Below, in pieces: positions 10,790 through 22,299 of a stretch of 64,000 nucleotides of DNA. The notes below the pieces were generated by a model that saw only the letters and a program-made list of their open reading frames with translations, was not told the DNA's origin and did not search any database. The DNA comes from Gnetum montanum. Lineage: Eukaryota; Streptophyta; Gnetopsida; Gnetales; Gnetaceae. Numbering within the stretch: position 1 is the first letter of the stretch; the number at the start of each line of letters is the position of its first letter. The stretch lies in NCBI GenBank assembly GCA_015680685.1, contig MNCI01020141.1, forward strand, positions 283,588-347,587, given 5' to 3'. Both the position numbers and the translations under genes were made by a program.

Positions 10790-11765
10790 TTATGTTTTTA
10801 AGGAAATGATACATTGAAAGTATGCAACCATCTAAAAGAAGGGGATGAGAAATGATGATTGTCAAATTGAAGTATTCTTGCAAATCTTGGTTTCTTGTAA
10901 AATTGAATCATACAAATGAAATGGATGATGTTTCCTACATTAAAAGTGCAAAAGATGTTAAAGCATTACATCTACATAAAGAACGTTAGGAAGGTAAAAA
11001 TATGGCCACTAGACTAGGGTCCACAAACACTTTACATTAACTAATAAAAGAAATAAGAATTAATAGGAGTAAAATTAACCAAAACCTTAATAATATATAG
11101 TATACTACTATGTTGTTAGTATACTATTTTTTTTTATTTTCAGAAGTCGTTGTTATTCAGTAATTCCTTACTTGATTGCTACATTTTGTGCATTAGGAAT
11201 ACAACTTTCAATAAGGCTATTAAGCTATTATTTATTTCTAACTTTGTTTACATGGTACTACTATGTTGGTTTTTTTAATATTATTGGATTTTTTTTATTA
11301 AATCTTGGTTTTCTTAGGTTTTTTATTATGTTTAATGCTTTTATTTATTAAGTTTTCAATATCATTTAACATTGATATAATCTATAATATAAAAGAATTC
11401 TTATCTATTTCAAAATATTTTTATGAGCATCCAAGGATGGGAAGTATCTTTTAGTGCCTTAACTACCATGTATGTCCATGCATGGTAGCATGCACCATGG
11501 AGGCTTCATTGTCTGCCATGGCAGTTTGACTATCTAAAAAATTCTTCATACTAATAGTTAAGAAGTGCAAAAGAAACTTGAATTTTCATCCTCTCATTTT
11601 TGAGTTGCTTACCACTGTTCTATTTTCCTGGTTGGAATAAAATCATTTTTTATTTTATTTAAACAAGTGTTCCTAGGTCCCACCCCTACATGGTTAATAA
11701 CGATCTTCTAAAATGCATAAGCTAACACAATAGATATCCATGGTAGTTAAGGTACACCAGAGACA
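10790..11765. other. AT-rich intergenic sequence, nothing recognised
   Basis: Long A/T tracts and short repeats, with stops in every frame. I see no gene, RNA or element end. Confidence 0.4.
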
Positions 11766-11769
11766 CCTT

Positions 11770-11976
11770 TTCTAGGAGTGTAGCATAGTGGTTAGAATAC
11801 TTAGCTCTTTATTGAAAAGTTGTGGGGTTTGATTCCTAACTCTGCTCATGGGTGTGGAATTAATGAAGTAGCCTTCTAGTGGGACATTCTTGTCTAGTAG
11901 GCCACATCTACCTTACTATATGGATAGGGTTGTGCTACCAATCCTAAGTTCCCTTGCCTTATGAAAAAAATTGTAA
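11770..11976 (+). repeat. tRNA-derived SINE
   Basis: An A box GTGTAGCATAGTGG (11778-11791) and a B box GGTTTGATTCC (11826-11836) at normal spacing lead a body of about 130 bp. The body ends in CCTTATG followed by an A run (about 11963-11970) and TTGTAAGG. This is the most complete SINE in the window. I could not identify a target duplication. Confidence 0.55.
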
Positions 11977-12654
11977 GGAAAATAAATTAGCTATCATAGT
12001 CTTTTCCTTATCTTGTGATCTTTTTATGGTTATTACATTAACTCTTCAATGCAACTAAAGGATAAGACCTATAGGCCTATAAGAAAGAAAAATTACATAA
12101 GAACAAATATACTTCAAAAATTCTTAAAAACCCATTTTTCATTTTAATGAGTAAGAGCTAAGGATGTATCCATATAGTCCTCACTTAGAATGCATCATAC
12201 AAGAGATGAAAAAGAAGCCCAAACTAAGGAGGCCTCATAGGCCAAGGGCTTCTAATAGAGGAATGAACGATAATAAGAGAAAACATAGGAGTAAGTAGAT
12301 TTGACATTCCAACTTTGATGTTTTCTCTTTATTTGATGATTTCAAACCTGATGACAAAAGGATAGAATGAAATCTAGAAAGAAGAACATGTGAAAGGGAC
12401 AAAACAAAGATAAAGCAAGATGATCAGCATATTAGATCTAACATAGAAACAAAACCTACCATGCTCAATAGTGAGGACTAACTTTTTTTTTACTACATGA
12501 AACATGACCCAAATTAAAGTGTGTCACAACCTAAAATTTTGTATAGGCCTAATTATTTAATTTAAAGTTATCAAATGTATTTTAATAAGTTATTTTTAGT
12601 TTCATGAATTAAATAATAAGATGATAAAAAAGTCCTAATAAAATTAAAGCAAAA

Positions 12655-13105
12655 ATTTTATAGGATAGTCATCAAGCTTACTATCTTATATGGTGTTGAA
12701 TGCTAGGTAGTACAAAATAAGTATGAGCAATAAATCAATGTAGTAGAAATGCAAATATTTAGATGTTGAATGTTACAATAAAAGATAAACAACATAATAC
12801 CAACATTAGAAGATGGCTTGAAGTTGCTTCTATTTTAGATAAGTTATAAGAATAACATCCTAGATGGTTTTGACATGTATAAAGAAGATCAAATAATGAA
12901 CCTATTAAAAAATATTACTACATCACTATTTTAGGACAACTACTAAAATGAAAACCAAAGAAGACGTAGAAAAAAACAATAGATGTTGATTTAAAGAACT
13001 TACAAATAAACAAAGATTTGACTCTTCAAAGAGGCAAATGAAAAAAGAGAACTTACATAGCCAACTCTATTTGTTGGGAGAAGGCTAGGATGAGGAGGAG
13101 AAAAA
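12655..13105 (+). pseudogene. LINE 3' tail (C-terminal end of a reverse-transcriptase ORF)
   Basis: The forward frame from about 12665 gives KLTILYGVEC, then NVVEMQIFR. After a shift it gives LGHVYRRSNNEP, then KPKKT and a DLKNLQINKDLTLQRGK-like end. These match the C-terminal tail of plant LINE/RTE-type ORFs (LYGxECWxVK, VAEMRMLRW, WFGHVxRRPxxAP, GRPKKxW). Many stops show it is dead, and the 5' part is missing, as is usual for 5'-truncated LINEs. Confidence 0.65.
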
Positions 13106-13109
13106 GAAG

Positions 13110-13723
13110 GAAGATATTATTATTTTACTTATGTAAATACAATCTACTTATTAAAGTATTTTGTTAAAGTTTCATATCCTTTTCTTCTTATAAGTATTGA
13201 TGCTTAGTTGTAGATCTTCTATATATTTAATGGTTGAATGTTGAAATTCAATTATTCATAGAAGTTTTTCTTCTACTAGTTATTATGCCTTTATAAATAT
13301 CTAATTATGCATATTTTATTTTGTAGTATGTACATATGGCTATATAATAGTTTATTCATGGAGCATTTAGGACCCTATTCCTCCCTAGGCCATACCACCT
13401 TAACTTTTTATCATTAAAATAAAATTATGAGTTCGATTTTAATTAAAATTAGAAATATCTCTTAAAAAAGCTTTATTAAGAAAGTGCCTTACAATGATAG
13501 CCCACCTAGAATATGACCTTACCAACACATCCAAGATGTTAAAAAATGTTAGATTTGATCCTTTGTTCATTAGAATTGAAGTTATAGTCTTTGTTTTAAG
13601 TAAACTAAAAATTATTGAAAATAGAAACCTCATAAAAATGTAATATAAATCCATCTCCCAATGTTTTATCATTTCTTGTTTATGTGTTGAAGGCTTGTTT
13701 TCATGCTTTTATATCTTGAGTAA
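13110..13723. other. AT-rich sequence, nothing recognised
   Basis: Short open stretches only. No family similarity, RNA or repeat ends seen before the TSD of element B at 13724. Confidence 0.4.
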
Positions 13724-13728
13724 AAAGG

Positions 13729-14574
13729 TGATCGAACACGATATTGCATGGGTTGCGATATCGCGTCTGCCATGATATCGCGTACGCGATATCGCATCTT
13801 CCCCTGCGATATCACATACACGATATTGCAATGCATCATCAAATCTATAAATAAGAGGTGGCTTTCCCTTGTTTCTCACTCTAGGCCTAGACCGTAGTCA
13901 AACTCTGGCAGTTTTACCTCTCCAGAGATAGAATAATTTCCATGTGCCCGTAGTAGGAGCTCTAAAGTGAACGGATCTTTATTCGAGCAAATATTGTACC
14001 TGAACACATGTTTGTGTACGAAAATAAAGACGAACTTCTTAGATAAACCTTGCAATGCATGGACTAGGCTAAATAGGATTTTATTTATTGCTATTTATTT
14101 TTTATCATTTAATTACTTTATTAGTTCATTAAATCTCTCTCAACCCTTCTCTCCTAGTTAAGTGCATTTAGTACGACCGCTTCGAGCACGTGCGTTACGC
14201 TTGGTGATCCTAGTAATGAATAGCGTTTGGTAACCAAGGTTGCATTATTTCAGGGTGTGAACGGTAAGTGGGAACGGATACTGATGCTAGGTTAATTAAG
14301 GCTTAGTTAGTTAGTTAAAGTTAGTTAATTAGTCTCTTCACCCTTCACCTCATTAGCATAGGAGATAAAACAGAAAAGACATAAAAATCATATACCTCAG
14401 ACTTACTTAACCATACAATCGTGACAAATATAAGTAAGTCTGGGAAGACAACGAATGATTAACCTTAAGTGTTCCATGAGGCGTGTAGGCACTTAGTCTG
14501 TGGAGTTTGACTGGATCTTGCGTGTAACACTCGTATTCGTATGGTTGAGTGTAGGGGTGCCTCGCCACTCATCA
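13729..14574 (+). repeat. 5' LTR of element B
   Basis: Starts TGATCGAACACG and ends CACTCATCA. Six GATATC-type palindromes (about 13738-13830) precede the TATA box TCTATAAATAAG (about 13844-13855). Confidence 0.9.
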
Positions 14575-14594
14575 TTGACGTTGTTGCCGGGGAC
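14575..14594 (+). other. Primer-binding site of element B (tRNA-Asp)
   Basis: TTGACGTTGTTGCCGGGGAC follows the LTR directly. The TGTTGCCGGGGA core matches the tRNA-Asp 3' end; a few 5' positions have drifted. Confidence 0.75.
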
Positions 14595-14719
14595 TAAGTG
14601 TTTGTGTGTTAAGTAGAACATAGGAAATTATCCACATCGTTGGGATCTTAAACGAACCCTTAGGGTTAATTAAATGAAAAAATTATATAACGGTTAATCA
14701 ACACACCGAATAAGACACA

Positions 14720-17035
14720 ATGTCTTCTTCTGCTAATAAAAGCAATTCACCACCTAGGGATCACACTAAAGATAGTCGGCGACACCAACCACATAACCAA
14801 AATCCGCCAGTTCCTCAACAGTATCAGGTGGTATATACTCATCACGATGAGTACATACCCAATTTTACCTTTATCCTCCATCAAGATGAACAACTGCATT
14901 GGCGAGATTTGCAAGGTAACATAGTGTTACCTCCAAATCGAGCAATCCCTAACATGCTTCTTCATGCTTTTACACAAATAAGCATGATGGAATTATACGC
15001 TGAATACGTTGTGGAAGATTATGACATAAGGGATTACCAGCCCACAGTAGCGCGACATCTAAGGGACTTGCGGTAGCAGAGCCACCATACATTGTTGAAG
15101 GGCAAAAGGGTCCCACACATCCTAAGAGAAATAGGAGATGGTGAACCAATCATAACAGGTTCTCCATCAAATGATGTTCCCCCTCCTAACGAAAGTGAGG
15201 AGGTGAGGTATCAGAACCTACGCTCCATGATACAAAACCCTGGTTTTGATCCCCATGAACACCAACTGTTCACCGAGGGAACAAAGACACATGACAAGGA
15301 CGGGCATTCTGATCATCATCATGATCGAGGCCGTAGCCATCAAAGAGAAGGTAAGAAACATCGTCATGGTGATGGTTCTCCTTCTTTTTCCCCTTCATCA
15401 CATCATTCACCCTCTCCTTCCACATCAGGGTGTAGTCATCAAGAGCATAATAGTGAGGATAAGGGTAAGCAAAATGAGAGACCTTGATGAGAGAGTCGAG
15501 AGAGAGGACAAGGGCAATCTAAAGAGTCTAGGCATGGTAGAAGGGAAAGTAGGGAACCACGTAGGCATCATAGACATCATGAAAGAGATGATCATGATGA
15601 ACCCCTCCTTGCCACGTGAAGTATGTTAGATATTACGAAGGCAGTGAGAATACCTACAAGGCATCAAAAAGATAGTCGGATCAAGAGACTAGATATGAAC
15701 AATATCCCACGCTTTGAAGGGGGATACAACGCTGATCTGCAAAATCATTTACAAGCATTCCATGATGCCTACACCTTGCAGAACATAGAAAATGAGTGGT
15801 AGAAGTTAAAGTTGTTCCCTAGGACACTCATAAAAGAAGCAGAGAGTTGGTACTGGTCCTTAGAATCGGAAACCATTAGGAGGTGGACTACGATGTTGGA
15901 ACTCTTCAACGATAATTATCAAAGGTACTCCAGAGTGTCCAACTTGCATAAGCAGATCCAAGGATGGAAGCAGGGTAATCATGAACCCTTGGATGCTGCC
16001 ATGGGCTGATATTATGCATTGCTACATCGTTACCCGGGCCATGATTACGCACAACGAGATCAACTACGCCACCTCATAGATGGGCTAAGACGCGAAACTA
16101 GGAGAACCCTTGGGACTTATGCCCAAGGGAGATTATCTGAACTTAGATCCCATGAAGTTCATAGATTGTTGGAGCAAGTAGCTAAAGAAGAAGGGGAGCT
16201 ATGGAAAAGAGAAAGCGCGAAAGAATATAACTGTGATCCTTCCCTCCCAAAGAGGGAAGTGAGATTCTATGATGAAGAGGATGAGTCACCACTTGAAGAG
16301 TTGGTGAATAGAAAAACCTTGCTACGTTAGAAATTAACAATGGAAGTGGTGGCTAAGGTAGATCAGATACAGGACTCCTTAGATAGTAGACTTGAACTTG
16401 TCCTAAAAATCCTAGAGGAGTCTAAGGAGGAACGAAGTAGTGACCATGACAAGAAAAAGCAGAGAGATTCAGGCCATGCATGTGACAAGGGTAAGGGAAA
16501 CATGACTATCGCCGATGAGGTTGTGGATTTAGATACAAACAATGAAGGTGAATGTGAGATCTACCAATATGACCATCCTAAGGGATGTTGCCTAATAATC
16601 TCACATCTGCAAGAGTCTTCTGGGATGTATGCACTCAACCCAAGACTTAACAGATGGCAAGCACCCCGAAGTTTATCTTATCCCGAAGGTAACCCAAGGC
16701 AGTTCCACCAACCATTAATGTATTATCCAAGTGGAACTCTTCCACAACCTATTGGGCAACATCAGCAGTGGCAACACCCACAGTCATGGGGGATGCCACC
16801 GCATAGACAACAATACCCTTACCAGCAACCAGATCCTTATGGCTACTACATGCAGCAACTGGTTTCTCTAAGTGACTCTATGGATCATACAACCCCACAA
16901 TGTTACTACCAAGTTTGGGAGTATTTTAGAAGGACTCCTTCTCCTCCAATAGACGCACCACATACATACCATTCTCTGAATCCATCCGCCTCTCTTATGC
17001 CGGTAGTTCCACTACCTCCCGCTCCAATAATGTAA
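14720..17035 (+). pseudogene. gag of element B
   Basis: ATG at 14720 (MSSSANKSNSPP). An N-terminal region with PNFTFILHQDEQLHWRDLQG is followed by a stop near 15075, a His/Ser-rich linker (15092-15487), then the capsid core from about 15700: GGYNADLQNHLQAFHDAYT, ESWYWSLESETIRRWTTML, RVSNLHKQIQGWKQGNHEP, RYPGHDY and TRRTLGTYAQGRLSELRS. The zinc-knuckle position reads CEIYQYDHPKGCC, with the second Cys replaced by Tyr. A Pro/Gln/Tyr-rich tail closes the frame at 17035. Five or so stops or shifts split the frame (for example TGA near 16007 and TAG at 16328), but the rest is well preserved, suggesting fairly recent loss. Confidence 0.8.
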
Positions 17036-17299
17036 GGGGAACTCCCCACTCAACCACAACAACATAATGCTACGAGAGCTATAAACATTTAACCCACTGC
17101 TGGTTCTGACAATCGTAAGAAGAGAAGATCTTTCTTCAAAACCAAAAGCCCAAACAAGCTCTCACAACCACATGCGGTTGAGTCTGTGCATGCTCCTCCA
17201 ACATACAAGGCTTCGGAGCTCCCTTCAAACCAACAATAGAGCTTAACGCATACAATTATGTTAACACGTACCATTATTGACTGGATCAAGCTAGGACAC

Positions 17300-17720
17300 C
17301 TTCCCAGGAAACTCTCTGATCCTAGAAGCCCCCTAATCTATCTCCAAGTCGATGGGATAAACCTCATAAGGCTCTTCTTGACTCAAGTTCTGGAGTCAAC
17401 TTAATCTCACGAGAAATGTATAAAGCCTGGAACTTGCCTCCACTTAAGAAGAGCAACATTCAACTAGAGCTGGCTGACTAGTCCATCACCATTCCTTTGG
17501 GATTGGTGGAGGACATCATTACCACTATGTGTGGTTAGTCATACCCAGCCGATTTTCTTGTGATAGAAGTCAATATCAACAAAGGGGACTTCCCAATTAT
17601 AATGGCAAGGGCATGGCTAAGTACAATAGATGCATGCCTAGGAATCCGTAATCTTTCCTTGGAAATATCTAGGCTAAACATTTATGGAAAGATCAAGAAG
17701 AAGAAAGTTCCATACATCAC
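17300..17720 (+). pseudogene. Retropepsin-like aspartic protease segment of element B
   Basis: Around 17373-17425 one frame reads LDSSSGVNLISREMYKAWNL. This aligns with the active-site loop of plant Ty3/gypsy proteases (xDTGSxVNxIS...); here DTG is DSS. Downstream are IPLGLVEDIITTMCG, DFLVIEVNINKGDFPI and MARAWLSTIDACLGIRN. The last stands where the flap-distal ILGRPWL(A/S)T(I/V)DA motif is expected, with GRP changed to ARA. Stops lie at about 17480 and 17536. The segment ends in a Lys-rich tail by 17720, and no reverse transcriptase follows. Confidence 0.65.
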
Positions 17721-18089
17721 ATACAGTGACTCATCAGGTGATGACATGGAGGAATGCTCAGCATCTCCTACATGCAACCGATGTGCCCTAGAAACTCTGA
17801 TACAAAGGTCTCTGTATGTAGCAACCACAAAACAAGTGGACACCCTGTGGTTGACAGCTAATCGAAAGAGCAACCCACCAACATGCATGGAACAAACTAG
17901 GGGAATAACTCACGCCCACAATGAAAGCATAGATATATTGGAATATGATTGTCACCAACTTCCACCCCTTAACCTGAAAACATCAATTGGAAGAAGTTGG
18001 ACACTTCTAAGAAATTCAAATAGGTGTTCATTATTTCGAATCTCTCCCTTTCCATTCAGTCATGGGGGAGATGGCCACCTATGCTAATC

Positions 18090-19934
18090 ATTCAGGGCCC
18101 TCAGTTCTTTTAAGTTTTTGTTTTACACGTTTTTATCTTACACATTTTTGTTTTACAAATTTCTTTAACTTTTCTTATTTTTGTTTTACAACATCGTTCA
18201 TACTTTTCCATTTCTTGTGTGTGTGTGTTTTTTATCCATCTTGTAAGTTTGTCACCCAATAAGTGTTCTTAATGATGGTATGAACTATTTTATATTGGTT
18301 GCTAATGTTTGGTTTTTATCTTTAAGTTACGATGTTGATACTAAGGTATGGTTCTTTTGATATGACAGGCAATGAGCCCACTTCATCCATTCATCCACAA
18401 ATTTCTATGGTCTCTCTTGGCTTGGAAATGTACAGTCCCTTTCTAAATAAGAACTATCAATGAATCAGTGACTGGGCATTTCTCAAACTAAGGAAGGACT
18501 CAAGGATTGAAAAGGGTGTGACTTCAAGGGAACTTGATGCATTTGTGTTGGCCATTCTCTTGGGTGCTTGGATGTTTTCTTCTTGAGTTTTCTTACCGTT
18601 TCAATGTTAATTAATTATCAGGAAGCTGAGCAAATAAAAATAACAAAGTCTTTCCATGGTGTGGTTCTCACGCATAAACATAAAAAAAACAGTGAGAATT
18701 CAAAGCACACCCCTTAGACAAAATAATCATTTGGGCTACAAGCACTGGTTATGGAACTAAAATAAAAATGTTCCCTCTAACTAAGGCCCTTCTCGTTTCC
18801 CATTCTCTCCTCCTTCGTTTCATCAAAATGGTGGTGGCTCTTTGGGGAGGCATTCTTGTTACTTCAAGGGGATGGATTGGCCAAATGCATTAATGTGAAG
18901 TCACTAGATGTGGTTTGTTTGAGGTTGGACTTGGAATGGGATCTGCTAAGTCAAATTAACTATGAATACTCAAGGGGCTATACACCACCCTTTTCTTGGG
19001 ATTCCATTCCATTCTCTTCTCTCCATTGTTCACCTCATTGTCGATTGTATCATTAGTGTATATTTTGGTTGACGCATTGTTTTCTTTTTGGTAAATTTTT
19101 GTGGTTAAGACTTTAACTCTTGTTCCAAATGACATTCCCAAAGCCTACAGACTCTTCGAATGTGGGTTTTTCAGGGCATTAAGGGCATGAGCCTACTTTG
19201 GGGAGGACCCACTGGCATTCCTATTTGGTGCACCAGTTAAATTCTTTCCCTTGAACATTTGCGTAATCAACTTTGTTTGTTCATTTCCATCTTGACATCC
19301 ATTTCATCGACGTTACAGTTGTCTCTTTTTCTCCATCTTTCTTGTTCTTTTTCTTTCTCCATTCTATCGCTACCAGAGGTTTGCTCTTAGTCATGGGGGT
19401 TTGGACCCAAATTTTTTCGATTTTCTCCTAACCCCTACACCTTCGGTAGTCACCACTATGATATCTCCAGATCCGTATCAACCATACCACAAATTAGCCA
19501 ATGGACCTTTCACCAAAGCAAGGTATCAATTACATTATGATTCATTTACCCTTGCTAATATAAGACTGTGTTGTGTGCAAATGGCAATCATGCAACAACA
19601 GATTGGATCTGAAGGGAACACTTGGAATGGATCGATGCTAAAGCAGCTATGCAAGGAACAAGATGGATGGCACACTTATGGATGGACAATAGAAGGCGCA
19701 ATCTTGGTGTTGGTAGTAGCAAAATTTCTTTCTCTCTCTCTTCTCTCTCAGCTACCAAATAAGGCCTGATGTCAAATGTATAAGGTGTTCACTCTTGTTG
19801 TCATGAACACCAGTTTTATCTTGTCTTGTAATGATGATCCGTTCACATATCATCCCATTCACCATTAGTTCCATTTGAGTCAATAATCCCATACCATCCC
19901 AATATTTTGTAAGGAACTCAAGGATAAGTTTTTA
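18090..19934 (+). other. Non-coding 3' part of element B
   Basis: Long T-rich repeats (TTTTTGTTTTACA units at about 18110-18195) and a sequence near 18507 related to conserved blocks in A and C. Two internal polypurine-like motifs occur (18057-18074 and 19387-19404). An open frame at 19401-19769 without a convincing start has no recognisable family and lies just after the second motif. I would not call it a gene. Confidence 0.4.
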
Positions 19935-19950
19935 TTTAGTCATGGGGGTA
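19935..19950 (+). other. Polypurine tract of element B
   Basis: TTTAGTCATGGGGGTA abuts the 3' LTR start TGATGGG. Confidence 0.8.
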
Positions 19951-20738
19951 TGATGGGATGCAATATCGCATGGGCCGCGATATCGCGTACTCGATATCGC
20001 AGTGCGTCATCAAATCTATAAATCAGAGGCAGCTCTCCCTTGTTTCTAACTCTAGGCCTAGACCATAGTGAAACTTTGGTAGTTTTACCTCTCTAGAGAT
20101 AGAATAATTTTCATGTGTCCACAATAGGAGCTCCAAAGTGAACGGATCTTTATTCGAGCAAATATTGTACCTAAACACAAGTTTGTGTATGGAAATAAAG
20201 AACTTCTTGGATAAACCTTGCAGTGCATGGAATAGGCTAATTAGGATTTTAATTACTGTTATTTATTATTTATCGTTTAAATGCTTTATTAGTTAATTAA
20301 ATCTCTCTCAACCCTTCTCCCATAGTTAAGTGCGTTTAGTACGACTACTTCGAGCACGTGCGTTACGCTTGGTGATCCCAGTAACGAATAGCGTTTGGTA
20401 ACCAAGGTTGCATTGGTTTAGGGTGTGAACGGTAAGTGGGAACGGATGCTGATGCTAGGTTAATTAAGGCTTAGTTAGTTAGTTAAAGTTAGTTAATTAG
20501 TTTCTTCATCCTTCACCTCATTAGCATAGGAGATAAAACAGAAAAGACATAAAAATCATATACCTCAGACTTACTTAACCATACAACCATGACAAATACA
20601 AGTCTGGGAACACAAAAAATGATTAACCTTAAGTGTTCCATAAGGCGTGTAGGCACTTAGTCTGCGGAGTTCGATAGGATCGCGCGTGTAACACTCATAT
20701 TCATATGGTTGAGTGTAGGGGTACCTCGTCACTCATCA
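19951..20738 (+). repeat. 3' LTR of element B
   Basis: Starts TGATGGGATG, ends CACTCATCA. Only three palindromes (about 19960-20001) precede the TATA box (about 20014-20023), against six in the 5' copy; the rest is closely similar to 13729-14574. Confidence 0.9.
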
Positions 20739-20743
20739 AAAGG

Positions 20744-21019
20744 ATTCCATGTACGGTCACAGGAAAATGAACCATACATGCTTACACCTATCTTGAAGAC
20801 TTGCCATGTTGCATGTGATCCTTTCATCCTATAAATAAATCATTGCCCTTCTATTACTTTTCATCTTCATTTGTGGAAGGCTTCAGTTAGATGGATTTGA
20901 GAGGAAGAGAGAGAAGGTTATGAGCATTTTTGAAAAAGGAAAAAGAAAGGAATTTGGAATGACCATAGAGATTCTAGAAGAGGGTTTATTTAATTTTTAT
21001 TTCTATGAAGCTACCCTAC
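20744..21019. other. Non-coding sequence between elements
   Basis: A short open stretch at 20920-21019 is not supported as a gene. It lies just outside the solo LTR and shows no family resemblance. Confidence 0.3.
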
Positions 21020-21979
21020 TGATGAAGCATCAATTGACTAAGATATCAAAGATGCGATGTTCTAGATGCTACATCACACTCATTATGGCATCCTTGTTGA
21101 TGCATCTCTACTGGCTACTACATCACAGATGCTACATTTTATCTATGATGTCGTAGCTACATCAACATGTACCTATCAATGCATACCTATCGACATGATC
21201 CCGTCAATGCATGGGATGATGCATCAATGCAATGTCTACCTCCGCCTATAAATATGTGTGCTTTTGTCACATATTTAACATCTTTTATCAATAGAATAGT
21301 CGAACCCTTGTGGTTTTATTCTGTAGTCTTAAAGAATAGTCAATGCGTGCCCATAGTGTGGATCTGAGTCAGTTGTATCATTTTTTATTCAAGTGATAAT
21401 GTACCTAAACACATTCCATGAATGACAATAAGATCAAGATTGATTCTTATCCATTGTAGCACTTTGACTTAGATTAAATTTACTTTTAATGAAATTTATA
21501 TTCCATGTACTTAGTTAATATTTATGTTTCCATGCATATTAATCAATTGGTGGAATGAGCGCGACCAGTTTTGAGCATAAACACATATTCACTTGGTAAT
21601 CCTAGTAGTGTTATTACTTGGTTTGCTGAGTAGTGTAGTGCTTGGTAATCCAAGTAGTGGATACATGGGTTCAAGACATGTACAACAAGCTGGGAATGGA
21701 CACTCATTGCCAATAGGCTAGTTTATACTTTGCTTTCCATTGTTAATTAAATTAAATAATTAATTTCTCTATTATCATTACATCAACAATCATATGCCTC
21801 ACTTTGGACTAAACCATACATGACAAAGCTACCGCTAGTCCAAGTGGAAACACAGTGAACTACGATCAATGCTTAATGATCTAAATGCATAACTAGTCCC
21901 ATCCATGGAATTTGATCAGGTTGCACATGAATGCTCGTAATTCATATGGTTGGGTGTAGGGGGTACTCGCTGCTCATCA
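21020..21979 (+). repeat. Solo LTR of a related family
   Basis: Begins TGATGAAGCATC, ends CTGCTCATCA and is flanked by TSD CCTAC (21015-21019 and 21980-21984). The 3' half matches the LTRs of A-D (GACTAAACCATACATGACAA, ATATGGTTGGGTGTAGG). The 5' part instead has inverted copies of GATGCTACATC (about 21051-21160) before the TATA box CCTATAAATATG (about 21244-21255). Formed by recombination between the LTRs of a lost element. Confidence 0.88.
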
Positions 21980-22299
21980 CCTACTTTGTTATAAATTTAT
22001 ACACTTTCTTCCTACTACCAGAATCTTTAATATTATAATATTATTTTATTTTGAGGTTAAAATTTTATTTAAATTTTGTTGTCTTATGTTTATTTTATAT
22101 AGAAATTTGATTTAAATTATATCCAAATCATTTTTTCTTTTTGATATATTTTTTGGATATGTGGAAACTCTTCCTAACTTATTTCTTCAATATTTTATAA
22201 TTATTTTGGATTACTCCTTTATATAGAATAGGATTTTACAAATATTTTGGATAATTTTATTTATTTTAAAAACTTTTGGAAATGAAAACATAAAAGAAA

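Larger units (their letters stand above)
13729..20738 (+). mobile_element. LTR retrotransposon B: gag and protease relic, no RT or integrase
   Basis: A 7,010-bp plus-strand element flanked by TSD AAAGG (13724-13728 and 20739-20743). Order: 5' LTR (13729-14574), PBS matching tRNA-Asp (14575-14594), gag (14720-17035), retropepsin-like segment (about 17300-17720), a long non-coding 3' part (18090-19934), PPT (19935-19950), 3' LTR (19951-20738). The gag and PBS place it with A, C and D. Nothing resembling reverse transcriptase, RNase H or integrase follows the protease, so it is a non-autonomous member. The 3' LTR is 58 bp shorter than the 5' LTR, mostly because it has fewer palindrome units. Confidence 0.9.

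Noticed and set aside
11770-11976. A genuine tRNA gene
   Set aside because: A and B boxes are present but stems do not pair into a cloverleaf, and the tail is SINE-like.
15246-15629. Second plus-strand ORF overlapping gag of element B
   Set aside because: An alternative frame over the low-complexity His/Ser linker; the gag frame explains the region.
17560-18087. Reverse transcriptase in element B
   Set aside because: The sequence is the distal part of a protease domain; no RT palm motif follows.
19401-19769. A gene near the 3' end of element B
   Set aside because: No ATG at its start, no recognisable family and not conserved in A or C; probably chance.
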